A stretch of 64,000 bases of DNA from assembly GCF_040869045.1 (NCBI RefSeq), contig NC_090319.1, forward strand, positions 230,137,832-230,201,831, in the 5' to 3' direction. The stretch is from Eurosta solidaginis (lineage: Eukaryota; Arthropoda; Insecta; Diptera; Tephritidae). The notes beneath the pieces were generated by a model. The model had not been told where the DNA came from. It saw nothing but the letters and a program-made list of their open reading frames with translations, and did no database searches. The number at the start of each line of letters is the position of its first letter. Within the stretch, counting starts at the first letter, position 1. Positions 44,641 through 55,008 of this stretch are shown here, one piece after another. The position numbers and the translations under genes are program-made.

Positions 44641-45074
44641 ATACATTGTTTAAACACATTTGCTGTATTTTAATAAACATATGTATATATTGGCCTAGAG
44701 CTCAAACATACTTTGAATATATTAACCAAAAGGCCGGAATACAAGAAATTAAAAAAAATTATTAAGATCAACTTGAATAACAAATGAAAAACCAAATCGT
44801 CTAATAAAAAAATATAAAAAATTGTAAAAATAAAAAAAATATTGAATAATAAAAAAGAAAAATGCAAAATTCAATAGTGCGGCAACTAAATATGCTGATT
44901 AAAAATTAAACAAAAAAAACTCTTTAATGAGTTAAAAAAGTTCAAATTAAAACAATGTAAATTCCGGCCGCGGCGCACGGATTATTCTGCTCCCTTCTTG
45001 GCCTCTCTCATCGGGTTTGCTTTCCTCCTCCAATCTATGCTCAAGTTAATGATCGCGGTGCCAGGACAGGAGCG

Positions 45075-45353
45075 TCAAGATGTCCTCCTTTGACGTATAG
45101 CCTGGCACCGTCTGTATGCTTCCTTTTCCTTGATACTAAATACTACCCCTCTTTTTTTTTGTGCGTTTATGACTCTTGATGGTGGTGCAGAAGTGGCAGG
45201 CTTCTTGATGATAAATACTATCCCGCTTTCTTTTGCGTTTGTGGCTTGCGATGGTGGAAAGCTTAAATTTTTGCACAGCAATCTAAATGTGTAAAGGGAA
45301 AGAATATTAGGGACTGGGGTCATGGCGGCAGAGGGAGACACATTAGGGTGCAT
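45075..45353 (-). other. Sense-strand ORF in LTR2 (92 codons)
   Basis: Counterpart of 17021-17305, with the same start and the same duplicated PPS...NAK/NAQK block. The C-terminus differs by a small in-frame loss. Unknown function, may be non-coding. Confidence 0.25.
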
Positions 45354-46471
45354 GTGACCTTATTATATTTATTGACTTTTATCTACTTATTTCATTTTAC
45401 CTATGTATGTAATTTTATTCATTCATTTGGTTTTATTTATTTTACTTGATTTTATCCAATAGGTTTTTATTAAATATCTGGCTTTATTTATTTATGTATG
45501 TCATTTTAGTTATTTTACTTAGTTCTATATTTAATTTTATTTTATAATTTTAGTTAATTTATTTTAATTTTATTTTATTTTTAAGTTTCATTTTTTTATC
45601 TAATTTTTTTTACTTAATTTTATCTCTGTATATAATTTCATTTATTTCACTAAATTTTATTGATTGTAGGTATGTAGTTTTATTTAAATTAATTTCCATT
45701 TTTAACATTTTTTAAAATTTATTTTCACTATTAGTCCACAAGCTCCATGGACTGGGGAAAGGGGTTTCACTGGACTCACCTGGGGCTGTTGTCAAGCAGG
45801 TATGGGCTCCGGGTTCCTCCTTGGGATTCCGTTAAATTACCCGTTAGCACGGTTTTATGAAAAAAAAAATCGCGAACTTTTTTTTCGCAAAAAAATATAT
45901 ATAATTAAAACTTCTTTCCGCACTCACTTAAGTCAACTTTTCTTTTGAGACTTCTCTGCAATCGTTTGGCGGTCGTACCCCATAAATCAAAAGCCTTTCT
46001 TTCTCACCACTTTCACTCAAGAACGAAAGACACCAATACATACAATCCTATTTTGGCGGGAAACGACGGATATAAACTTTCACGAACTAACTTCACGCAT
46101 ACTAACAGATACATGTTCGAACATCTATCCAAGTGTTTGCTTCCTACCGGTTACTAACACATGTAAACGTAGCTATGCTGGTGAATGCACACAGATACAT
46201 ACGTAAATGTTTGAACATCCTTACCATCGTATTAACCCACAGGCTGCCGCTACAGCAGCTCCTGCCATGGACGGTGCCACTTTCCTAGATGTTCTGGTCG
46301 CCGCGACGGCAACCCCCGACGGGTTTCATTGCGCCATGTTGCCAGGCCGCATACCCAAATACACCGGGTACCCCAATGCTTACCTAAGGACGACTAGTCC
46401 CAGGGCCACAACAGCAGTCGCGTCCTGGCCTTCCACAACCCAGGCGTAGTCACCCGTCACTTACTCCCAGA

Positions 46472-46933
46472 GTGACTACGTCTCCCCCTATGTACTTCAG
46501 AATTCTGCAGTTCAACTGTAATGGATTAACTAGGAAGATTACGGAGATAGTCGACTTCATGAAGCGGCACAACATCCACATTGCTGCGATTCAAGGGACT
46601 AAACTCACAGCAAGATCTGCATTGCAGACCTGTTCTGGATATAATGTCCACAGAAAAGATCGCGAGAGCAAAAATGGAGGCGGCCTCGCGTTTATCATAT
46701 ACCACACTGTGAAATATCATATATTTGATCCCGACATCAACCGAAGGGACAATGTCTTAGATCGTCAAGGATTATCTGTCCGGTCGGGTGATGCCAACCT
46801 AGAAATCATCAACATCTACATCCCTCCTGCCACCTGTTACCCCAGTGGATACCGCCCTAATATCAGAGCCGTACTCACTGGTAACAATCGCATTATCTTA
46901 GGCGATTTCAATGCCCATCACGATCTATGGTGA
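46472..46933 (+). pseudogene. LOA-like copy c: endonuclease, first part
   Basis: Encodes YFRILQFNCNGLTRKITEIV, IHIAAIQGTKLTARSALQT (the usual Glu of QETKL is Gly here), ENGGG-type KNGGGLAFII and RIILGDFNAHHDLW, then a stop created by a ~53-bp tandem duplication at 46880-46985. The Glu-to-Gly change would itself impair metal binding. Confidence 0.8.
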
Positions 46934-48179
46934 TGGCAACAATCGCATTATCTTAGGTGATTTCAATGCCCATCATGATCTATGGCATTCAAACTTGCGG
47001 GCGGACAGTAGGGGTGAGATGTTGGCGGATCAAATAGAAGAAACGACGTTCTGCACAATAAACGGAGACGCCCCCACACGTACATATGGTAGGAAGCTGT
47101 CACAGCTCGCCAGATATCTCAATCGTGAGCGCAGAATCGTAAACTGCGTCAACTGGCAGCCGATGGTAACATTGGCATCCAACCACCTGCCCATACTTAT
47201 TTCGCTTGAGCGTACCGCCGACTTCATCGTCACTGAAAAACGAACTTTCATAAACTTCAAAAAAGGAAAGTGGGAAGAATATAAATCCTTTACAGACAGC
47301 CGCTTTGCTGCCCTCCCTATCCCGACTGATGCCCGCCAAGGGGAGCGTGCCTTCCGTAAGGTCATTAAATCCGCCTCGGCACATTTCATTCCCGCCGGGA
47401 GAATTCCCGAAATCCGGCCCCACTTCCCGGCGGAGGCCGCAAACTTAGCGAGAGAACGTGACCTTATAAGACAGCTTGATTCAGGCGACCCCCAAATAAG
47501 GGATATAAACCAACGCATCAGATTGCTTGTGAATGAACACAAGCGGGCGAAATGGGAGGAGCACCTAAGAGGTTGTAACCTCTCTACCGGTGTGGGTAAA
47601 CTTTGGTCCACCGTAAAGTCCCTATCGAATCCGACTAAGCACAAAGACAAAGTTTCCATCGCCTTTGGCGACAAAGTGCTGTCGGACGCGAAAAAATGCG
47701 CGAGCGCTTTCTGCCGACAATATATAATGCATCCTACGGTCGACAAAGATAGACGGAGAGCCAATAGACACGCACATAAACACAAATTCAGCGCGTCACC
47801 AATCACCATCACCGCTAAAGAGGTTGAGGACGCCATTGGTCGTGCTAAACCATCCAAATCAGTGGGCCCAGACGGCATAGCCATGCCGATGCTTAAAAGC
47901 CTAGGGAAAGAGGGTTTCAAATATTTAGCGCATGTCTTCAATCTGTCTCTTTCCACCTTTGTCATACCTGAGAAATGGAAAATGGCCAAGGTGGTCCCGC
48001 TACTAAAGCCTGGGAAACCAGCTAATATAGGTGAGTCGTATCGTCCGATATCTCTCCTATCGCCAGTGGCAAAGACGCTTGAAGCCATTTTGCTCCCTTA
48101 TTTCCAAGCACATTTGCAGCTAGCCCCTCATCAGCATGGCTTCAGAAAATTCCAAAGCACTACCTCCGCGCTAAGATAA
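46911..48179 (+). pseudogene. LOA-like copy c: endonuclease end and RT start
   Basis: Starts within the second copy of the duplication. It holds RIILGDFNAHHDLWHSN, ASNHLPILIS (the usual SDH reads SNH, a lost catalytic Asp), then RPHFPAEAANLARERD and the RT lead-in VVPLLKPGKPANIGESYRP to HQHGFRKFQSTTSAL. A 17-bp deletion at ~48170 ends the frame. Confidence 0.8.
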
Positions 48180-48187
48180 ATTGCGGT

Positions 48188-49596
48188 TTGAATCAATACC
48201 CCCACCATAGAACAGTACTCGTAGCGCTAGACCTATCAAAAGCTTTTGATACGGTCAACCATGGCTCGTTACTGCAAGACCTGGAAGGGTCTACCCTTCC
48301 CCCATGTCTTAAAAGGTGGACCGCAAATTATCTGGGTGGTCGGCAGGCATCGGTGCAATTCAGAAACGAAACATCAAAACAAAGGAGAATTAAACAAAGG
48401 GTGCCACAGGGTGGTGTCCTATCCCCACTTTTGTTTAATTTCTACATATCTAAGCTACCTTCACCACCGGAAGGAGTCACAATCGTTTCCTACGCCGATG
48501 ACTGCACAATAATGGCCACAGGCCCAGGCCCAGAGATCGATGAGATATGCAATAAAATAAACGGCTATCTCCCTGATCTCTCCAGTTTTTTCGCCTCGCG
48601 AAACCTGGCATTGTCACCGACTAAATCTTCCGCGACCTTATTTACAACATGGACGCCCCAAATGTCGACCATATTGAACATCCACGTCAATGGCACTACT
48701 CTACCGACTGTCCTACACCCCAAAATCTTGGGTGTGACGTTTGATCAGGATCTGCATTTTGGTGCGCACGCAACCGCAATTGTTCCAAGAATTCAGAGCC
48801 GTAATAAAATCCTCAAATCCCTTGCTGGCAGTACCTGGGGAAAAGATAAAGAAACGCTCTTGACCACATACAAAGCAATTAGCCAGCCGATTACGTGCTA
48901 CGCGTCACCCATATGGTCGCCAAGCCTAAAAACCACCCACTGGAAGAAACTACAGGCCTGCCAAAATACTGCTCTCAGAATCGCCACGGGCTGTCTTCTT
49001 ATGCCCCCAGAACACCATCTGCATAATGAGGCGAGAATACTCCCCATCAGGGAGAGAAATGAGATGCTGACCAAACAGTTTCTGTTGAATACCCAGAAAC
49101 CTGGGCATCCCAACAGACATCTGATTGACGAACCAGCACCGCCTAGGGGCCTAAGGAGTCATCTCCGTAAGCATTTTGAGGAAATACGGCACCTGAGAAC
49201 CCAGCCGTATGAAGCGAAAAACACAAGCAGGTCCTTGGTGAACTCCATAGACAGGCGTCGGACCTTTATGTCGGGAATTGCCCGGTGAATCCAGTACTTG
49301 AAGAAAAATATCCAGAACTCGCGGAAGAGGAACGCATACTCCCCAGGGAAACGCGTGTCACTCTTGCTCAACTTCGTTCTGGATACTGTAACAGGTTAAA
49401 CTCTTACCTATCCAGAATCAACCCCGACATACAAAATGTATGCCCCGCTTGCAATGTGTCCCCACATGACACCAACCATCTCTTTAATTGTAATGTGGAA
49501 CCAACGCCTCTAACACCCCTTTCCTTATGGTCCACCCCTGTTGAAACGGCAAGTTTCCTTCGACTCCCGTTAGAGGATATTGATGACAATTTGTGA
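48188..49596 (+). pseudogene. LOA-like copy c: RT palm, thumb and C-terminal knuckle
   Basis: Two frames (48188-49288 and 49285-49596) with ALDLSKAFDTVNH, VPQGGVLSPLLFNFYISK and VSYADDCTIMATG, then HPKILGVTFDQDLHFGAH and after a one-base loss near 49220 CPACNVSPHDTNHLFNC. The end matches copy b, so the stop at ~49596 is natural. Confidence 0.85.
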
Positions 49597-49648
49597 TCGG
49601 TCGCGGCTATTAGGTGGGGCGAGCATTGCTACAACAACAACAACAACG

Positions 49649-50723
49649 TTGTAAATTTAGCAAGTATTCATCACGCCATCGGCGCCAAAAATATTGTCGC
49701 ATAGAAGAGATTAAATGCCATCGCTGAAGTAAATTTCCACAGAACCCTTGACCCTCAGCTTCTGGGATCGACTTCAGTGGCTCGCCGACGAGGAAATGGC
49801 CAGGCGTTAAAGCTTCAAAATCGGTTGCGCTGGTCGGATCAGCGCATAAGGGGCGAGAATTGACGCATGTTTCGACTTCTGTCGGCAGAGTGCTGAATTC
49901 TTCGAAAGACAATAAGTTACCTTCTAGAACGCGTTTGATATGGTATTTTATGCGCTTGGTACCGACTTCCCAATATCCGCCCATATGAGGCGCGATTGGC
50001 GCGTTAAAATGCCACTCTATGTTGGAGTCAGCGAAAAACGATCGCAACTTCTCATCTGCCATACACTTCTCATATCTCTCGCGCAATTCTCTGTCAGCGC
50101 CAACGAAGTTCGTACCGTTATCAGAGTACATAGCTTTGCAATAACCTCGACGGTTGATAAAGCGTTTGAATGCGTTGAGAAAGGCACTTGGGGACAAATC
50201 TCCAACAAATTCCAAATGCATGGCACCAGTACACATGCATATGAACGACGAAATGTAGCCCTTTGTTGACTTTGACCCTCTTCCATGTGCAAATTTATAA
50301 GTATACGGACCAGAGAAATCTACAGCTGTGCGCGTGAAGCATCGAGCATAAGTGGTGCGAGAAGAAGGAAGATAGCCCATCGACTGGACGGATGTATTCC
50401 GGTTCAAGCATGTGCATTTAACTCACTTATGGTATATGCTTCTAATCAAATTACGGGCACCAATTACCCAATAGCGGTGTTGAAGAGCGACATTCATTAT
50501 GCGTGGCCCAGCGTGTAGGGTATACTTATGTATGTCAGATATTATTAATTTCGACAGCGGTGAATTTTTTGGTAAGTTAATAGGGTGTTTGGCGTCAAGC
50601 GCGACGTCCGCAGATTTTAGACGACCTCCGACCCTTAAAACACCTGATGGATCAAGATACGGCTGCAGACGCAACAAGCTACTTCGTAGGGGAATCGGGT
50701 TTTCTCCCTGCAATGAAAAATTT
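49649..50723 (-). pseudogene. BEL/Pao integrase
   Basis: The N-terminal zinc part is at 50423-50713 ([30 protein letters not shown], then IYHK and a stop). The core at 49649-50407 has AVDFSGPYTYKF, AMYSDNGTNFVGADRELR and GGYWEVGTKRIKYHI, giving D, D and E. It then continues AEGQGFCGNLLQRW and YFWRRWRDEYLLNLQ, where LINE DNA takes over. Confidence 0.85.
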
Positions 50724-51500
50724 CATTAGTAAAATACATACTTTGGGTATATTTAATTAAACGTAGTTCGGCTGCAGCTAACTCTTGACAATTAGGAGTA
50801 CCATCTTTGATTTTTGGCGTGCGGTTCTTACTAGCGCGAGTATTTTGAATGAACCTTAATACATATGCGATAACCCTCCGTAGTTTTGAAAACGATGAAT
50901 ATTTAGTTATGATTGACCAGCACTCCTCGGGTACCGTTATGTGAACGGCAACCTTCTTGCGTAGACCAAGTTCAGTTAAATGCGGTTCTGGCGTAGATCG
51001 CTTCCAAAACTGATCTTCGCTGTACAAAAAGTCGGGACCCGACCACCACAGCTGACATTGTATAAGTTCTTGCGGCGTTAAACCTCTTGATGCGCAGTCT
51101 GCCGGATTGCATTCTGAGCGTACATGGTGCCAGCACTCTGGCGGTAGAATTCCTTGTATGTCGGCCACACGATTCGCAACGAATGTTTCCCATCTACTTG
51201 GGTGAGCTTGCAACCATGCCAGAGTAATAGTTGAATCAGTCCAGGCGTATAGCGAGTAGCGAAGTTCATCCCAACTTTGTAGTACACTTCGTACTAACTT
51301 AGACGCGAGATGAGCTGCGGAGAGCTCCAAACGCGGTAATGTGGTAGACTTAATTGGCGCTACTTTTTGGAGCAAGCCTAGGTGGTTGCTTAAGGTTGGT
51401 TGCAAAAGTAAAATAATCTCCCTCCGTGTTCCACACAAGGCCGAGAGCGTGAACATTTTTACATTCAGCGATGTAATAAGCAATGTTCTCTGAAGCGCTA
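50635..51500 (-). pseudogene. BEL/Pao RNase H (Pao A17 region)
   Basis: Contains STTLPRLELSAAHLASKLV, LYAWTDSTITLAWLQAHPSR, FVANRVADIQGILPPECWHH and NPADCASRGLTPQELI, the hallmark BEL/Pao segment annotated as peptidase A17/RNase H. The catalytic Asp is in WTDST. The upstream part of this frame does not match, and the junction with RT needs a frame change near 51,400. Confidence 0.85.
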
Positions 51501-52076
51501 GGGATAGTGTTGGTAAGCTCCACACAATTTGAAGCCCACTTGCGAAGTTCAAACCCACTACCAAGGAGGATTTTGGAGACACTTTGCTGCAAGGACTGAA
51601 GCTCACCAACACTCGAAGCGCCGGTTAAAAGATCGTCCATATAAAGTCGAATCATCGTGTAGTCTTGAATGGGCTGTGATGGGTCACTTCGCCAAACAAT
51701 CCGCTGCAGGTCTACGTGTTTCTGTGAAACACATAGCTGACGGTACATTTTCGCAATGTCCGCAGTGACGGCATAACGGTGGGTTCGGAAGCGTAACAGT
51801 ATACAAACCAAGCTTTGTTGCAGTTGCGGACCGACAAACAGTGCATCGTTGAGAGAGTTCCCATTTGTTGTCTTAGCGGATGCGTTGAAGACAACTCTTA
51901 ATTTGGTCGTAAAACTCGACTCCTTAATCACGGGGTGATGGGGCATATAATATGTGGGATTCGATGTTTTGACAGCAGCTTCCATGTGCTTCATTCTTAT
52001 GAGCTCTCGCATAAACTCATTGTAGCTGGCACGTAAATCTTTATCGGCGGCGAGTTTCTTTTCTATGCGTAAGAGA
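51350..52076 (-). pseudogene. BEL/Pao reverse transcriptase with internal deletion
   Basis: RT blocks visible: YYMPHHPVIKESSFTTKLR, VVFNASAKTTNGNSLNDAL, VTADIAKMYRQLCVSQKHVD and IRLYMDDLLTGA with MDD. Between DYTM and the MDD block roughly 35-40 residues normally present in BEL/Pao RT are missing, so the palm cannot fold normally. Confidence 0.8.
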
Positions 52077-52740
52077 TTACGAACCGCCTGGTTTCGAGAC
52101 TCTTAGGCTTACATCAGGCTTTAGCGGCAATTCGACGATGAAACGGTTGTCCGGTGATCTGGTATGCGTTGCTTCGAAGTGCTCTTCACAAAATTGTTCC
52201 TCCCTTGTTAGATACGTTTTCTCCGGTGCGTCTTCCAATTCCCAGAGCCTCGCCAAATCTCTTTCGAGTTGCACCTCACAAAAATAAGTTTGGAAACACG
52301 GCGTTGCTGGATTGTCTACACTTCCAAAGATCGTCCAACCGAACACTGTGCGTTGAGTTGTAGGCATCCCACATGAACCCTTTCGAATCTCCGAGCAAAC
52401 TAGCGTCTCCATTACGTCCATACCTATCAATAGATCAATAGGACCAGGCCTCATAAACTGCGGGTCTCCTAGGGACAACCCTTGGATATGTGGCCACGAA
52501 GTTATACTAACGGTTTGAGTCGGTAAATTCCCGGTGATTTTTGGTAAAATTAATGCATTGATAGCGTAGCATTGATCAGAAAAGTTCGATGATAGTGACA
52601 GCGAAACTTGACCTCTAGCGTGTCCTCCCTGTGAGGACCCAATGCCTGTAATTATGGCGGTAGACGAGCTCCTCGGACACACGACTCAGTTACGAAGGAG
52701 GCGTGTTAACCAGAGTCAAACAACAAACGAGCTTGTTGAA
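52077..52740 (-). pseudogene. BEL/Pao protease
   Basis: The active-site region LLFDSG (about 52710-52725) is followed by a TAA in place of the usual Ser codon, then HASFVTESCV in frame. The frame at 52077-52682 gives GHARGQVSLSLSSNFSDQCY, PGPIDLLIGMDVMETLV and FGWTIFGSV, typical of the DUF1758 protease domain. Confidence 0.75.
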
Positions 52741-53510
52741 AGCGACCAGGACAATCCCGTACCTTAACGAGAGCAGTAGCCAACAATATAGTTTTGTTCT
52801 CTGATAGCGGAGCAGCATTCGTATCTAAACACGAAGACACACATTCAGGGGCGGGGTTATTGGTCGAAAAAGCGATTGCGGAAAGAGCGGTGGTGCTATT
52901 CCCTGAAGTGTTATTTGCGGCGGCGTAGTTCGATGTTGTTTGTTGGTTTTCGGCGGTGTCGGTACTGTTGGTTGCTGCTGGCGTTCCATGTAATAGCGTG
53001 TAATGGCGCTGGCAACACTTGCGGCACGACGAAGAACTATTGCAACGAGGTTTGTAAGGTCCCGAACCTAGGCAATTTATACAAAGCTGTGACTGCTTAA
53101 CAAACTTTGATTTAGAGGTAGGATCAAGGCTGATGAATTTTTCGCATCTATAAATCTTGTGCGCACCCTTGAAACAAGGGCAACTATTAGTGTTGGGATT
53201 AGATATAGCATGGAAAGCTTTGGTAGGTTTGTTGGCAGTAATGGGTTTACTTCGTTGTAATGGCGCTGCTGCTGACAGCATAGACAGCGATGTACATCGA
53301 GTCTCAAGAAATGTTGTTAGCTCCTCAAATGTTGGCGGTGCATCAGTTAAAAGCGAAAGCTCCCACAGCTTCCTTGTTTCAAAAGATAATTTACATACTA
53401 TTTCATGGACGAGCCAGTCGTCCCAGAAATCAACATGGCGGCCTAATGCCTTGAGTTCACGAACATGCTGCTGATATTAGTTCAGAACTGCTTTAATTGC
53501 ACTGGCGGTG
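52706..53510 (-). pseudogene. BEL/Pao Gag zinc fingers
   Basis: Encodes CFKGAHKIYRCEKFISLDP, LCINCLGSGPYKPRCNSSSS and CRKCCQRHYTLLH, the three Cys/His clusters of BEL/Pao Gag. A Ser/Thr/Asn-rich linker leads into the protease. The segment 53281-53510 is in a different frame. Confidence 0.8.
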
Positions 53511-54107
53511 TCACTTATCGCTTTGCGGACATCGGCCATTGCCTTGAAATGCGATTCGACGATAACTCGCATAATGTTGAAGCGGGACTTGAGAAAGTCC
53601 CATGCCTCCGCTGACCACCTTCAACGCTTCCCCCTTTAAACAACTCTGTAAATAATGCATTTTCTGCACGTCCGACAGTGCAGCATTACCATCAACAAGC
53701 GAGCAAAAGGAGTCATAAAAACTAATCCACTCAGTTGAATCGCCCGAAAAAGTTGGTAGCTCAATTTTTGGTAAACGAATGGAGGCAGAAACTGTTGTAG
53801 AATGGGTTGGATTGTGACTTGGAGATTCTACACGACATTTGCGAACACGATTAAAATTAGCTAGGGCCGATGCGTACCAAGTTTCGGCTTGAGTCCGTGT
53901 GCTCTCCTCAGATGCAGTGTTTTCTGTACCACATGAAGTGTCCACCCCATCTTGTGCAGCGTTGGAACGAGCCCATTGCTCATTCAAGAGTCGCAAATAA
54001 CTTTCAACTTGATCGATGTCTACAGCTAATGCAACATCCGTGCTTTTGGTCATATAACGTTTGATTGCATTGAGCGCGGAATCGCGGGTTTTTACAAAGG
54101 CGGACAT
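53511..54107 (-). pseudogene. BEL/Pao Gag N-terminal domain
   Basis: Starts at ATG 54107 with MSAFVKTRDSALNAIKRYMT. The core is LPKIELPTFSGDSTEWISFY, SFCSLVDGNAALSDVQKMHY and LQSCLKGEALKVVSG, the DUF1759 Gag signature. The frame breaks near 53,600 after GGMGLSQV. Confidence 0.85.
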
Positions 54108-54754
54108 ACTTGTTGATTGTTGTTAGGTATTACTAATATACGAAGAACAAAGCATAAAAGGAATTTGCAATCCTTGTTAATATGTAATATGTATATTTGT
54201 ATGTGTGTAGATGGCAAATGAAAGTCGCTTGGTACTTGCAATTGTAGAGTTGCGCCAAGATTATTAAATATATAAGCTATGTATATATGTATATAATATT
54301 TGCAAAATACTTACGGTTTTTTAATTTATGCGGTGATTGATGATTTTCCTGGTGGATAAATCGGCGCGAATGACCAAAAAATGTTGTGGCGGATTACTTC
54401 GCTTGTGCGTTGCGGGTGGACTTCTCCGGCTTAGCGGGAGTGGACTGTATGCGATGGTTTTCACAATTGCAACCAGCCAGCCAAAAGAAACTCAACTTGA
54501 TTTTTTTGATCACTTTAGTTTAATTAGAACAATTTGTGATCTAAATTTGCAATAATACAATTTTTCAATCTAATATAATATTAAAATTATTATTATTATT
54601 ATTATATTAATATTAAAAATCAAAGTAAAAAAAGCAAACGTCAAATGCAAAATAGCGAGAAATGACCCCACCTTATCGACGTATATGATACACTACCATA
54701 TCGACACATAGTTACCCCACTAACATTACGAAGATTATTAAGACAACTTTAAGA
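54108..54754. other. Possible BEL leader and unassigned AT-rich DNA
   Basis: No LTR, primer site or gene is recognised. Short TATATGTATATA and TTATTA runs occur. A plus-strand frame at 54337-54555 has no recognisable domain and is not called. Confidence 0.4.
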
Positions 54755-55008
54755 TCCAACAGAGGGTTCAATGGACGCGTCTTGACATATTAATAATCCG
54801 AAGGCGGAAAATAAAAGTTTTAACTCGTTCAAAAGATATTAACTAAAAACCGACAAATGACCCGCGGGTTCTTCCGAAACCGGGGGTGGTATACTTAGTA
54901 TTTTTGTGCAGAACACCTTTCTGCATTGGTGGCCTTTGGCCGCGCTTATAAAAATTAACCCTGGGTGTGTCCAACACAGGTTTGGGAGACCAAAACTATA
55001 TCCGCTAA
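54755..55008 (+). repeat. Family R fragment
   Basis: Contains GACGCGTCTTGACAT, AATCCGAAGGCGGAAAATAA, TCGTTCAAAAGATATTAAC, ACCCGCGGGTTCTTCCGAAA and GTGCAGAACACCTTTCTGC. Direct orientation. Confidence 0.75.

Larger units (their letters stand above)
36548..44750. mobile_element. Penelope-like element complex: one inverted and two tandem copies
   Basis: Three copies of one Penelope-like element: A (minus, 39540-36548), B (plus, 39541 to ~41712, 5'-truncated) and C (plus, ~41713-44750). A and B are head-to-head; B and C are head-to-tail. AAAAAAAATTATT flanks the complex (36535-36547 and 44751-44763), and LTR1 shows the empty site. Inverted-plus-tandem arrays with a 5'-truncated copy are characteristic of Penelope elements (pseudo-LTRs). 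Confidence 0.9.
41713..44750 (+). mobile_element. Penelope copy C, full length, with 3' extension
   Basis: Runs from the shared 5' sequence (TTAACCAAAAGGCCGGAATA) through the ORF to a 3' end that repeats those ~30-34 bases (44716-44750). Copy A ends without this extension (at 36548). A short extension at only one end has been described for Penelope of Drosophila virilis. Confidence 0.85.
11528..46254 (-). mobile_element. Gypsy-1: Gypsy-class LTR retrotransposon with ~3-kb LTRs, carrying five later insertions
   Basis: Read on the minus strand: 5' LTR (46254-35019), tRNA-Lys primer site, long leader, gag, protease, RT, RNase H, integrase, 3' LTR (18209-11528). The LTR ends are TGT...ACA and the element is flanked by GCAG on both sides (11524-11527 and 46255-46258). 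Removing the element rejoins the two halves of LOA-like copy c. After subtracting nested elements, the internal part is roughly 7 kb and each LTR about 3 kb. Long LTRs plus a Lys primer recall the Osvaldo/Ulysses group of Drosophila, but that affiliation is inference. Coding parts are broken in many places. Confidence 0.85.
35019..46254 (-). repeat. Gypsy-1 LTR2 (5' LTR), split by a Penelope complex
   Basis: Collinear with LTR1: 35019-35760 matches 11528-12260, 35761-36534 matches 15506-16330, and 44764-46254 matches 16330-18209. The 8.2-kb Penelope complex occupies 36548-44750. Subtracting it leaves about 3.0 kb. It lacks ~33 bases present in LTR1 near 16258-16295. Confidence 0.85.
46255..49648 (+). 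mobile_element. LOA-like LINE copy c, 3' part right of the Gypsy-1 insertion
   Basis: Resumes the second PHD-like finger at GCAGCTCCTGCC, then encodes endonuclease, RT and the C-terminal knuckle, and ends at GCATTGCTACAACAACAACA. The 3' tail abuts integrase sequence of the BEL element, so copy c was inserted into it. It has a 53-bp duplication, a 17-bp deletion and point indels. Confidence 0.85.
49649..54107 (-). mobile_element. BEL/Pao-class LTR retrotransposon, LTRs not found
   Basis: The minus strand gives Gag (DUF1759 type), zinc fingers, protease, RT, RNase H and integrase in BEL/Pao order. The integrase C-terminus is cut by LOA-like copy c at ~49648. The left remainder was not found. 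To the right no LTR is recognised up to 54,750. Multiple frameshifts, stops and deletions make it an old copy. Confidence 0.85.

Noticed and set aside
47030..48088. 352-codon minus-strand ORF
   Set aside because: Antisense of the LOA-like endonuclease/RT of copy c; the same shadow appears opposite copy b at 8921-9622.
54337..54555. 72-codon plus-strand ORF with a hydrophobic stretch, considered as a secreted peptide
   Set aside because: No context, no homology seen, and adjacent sequence is likely retroelement leader.
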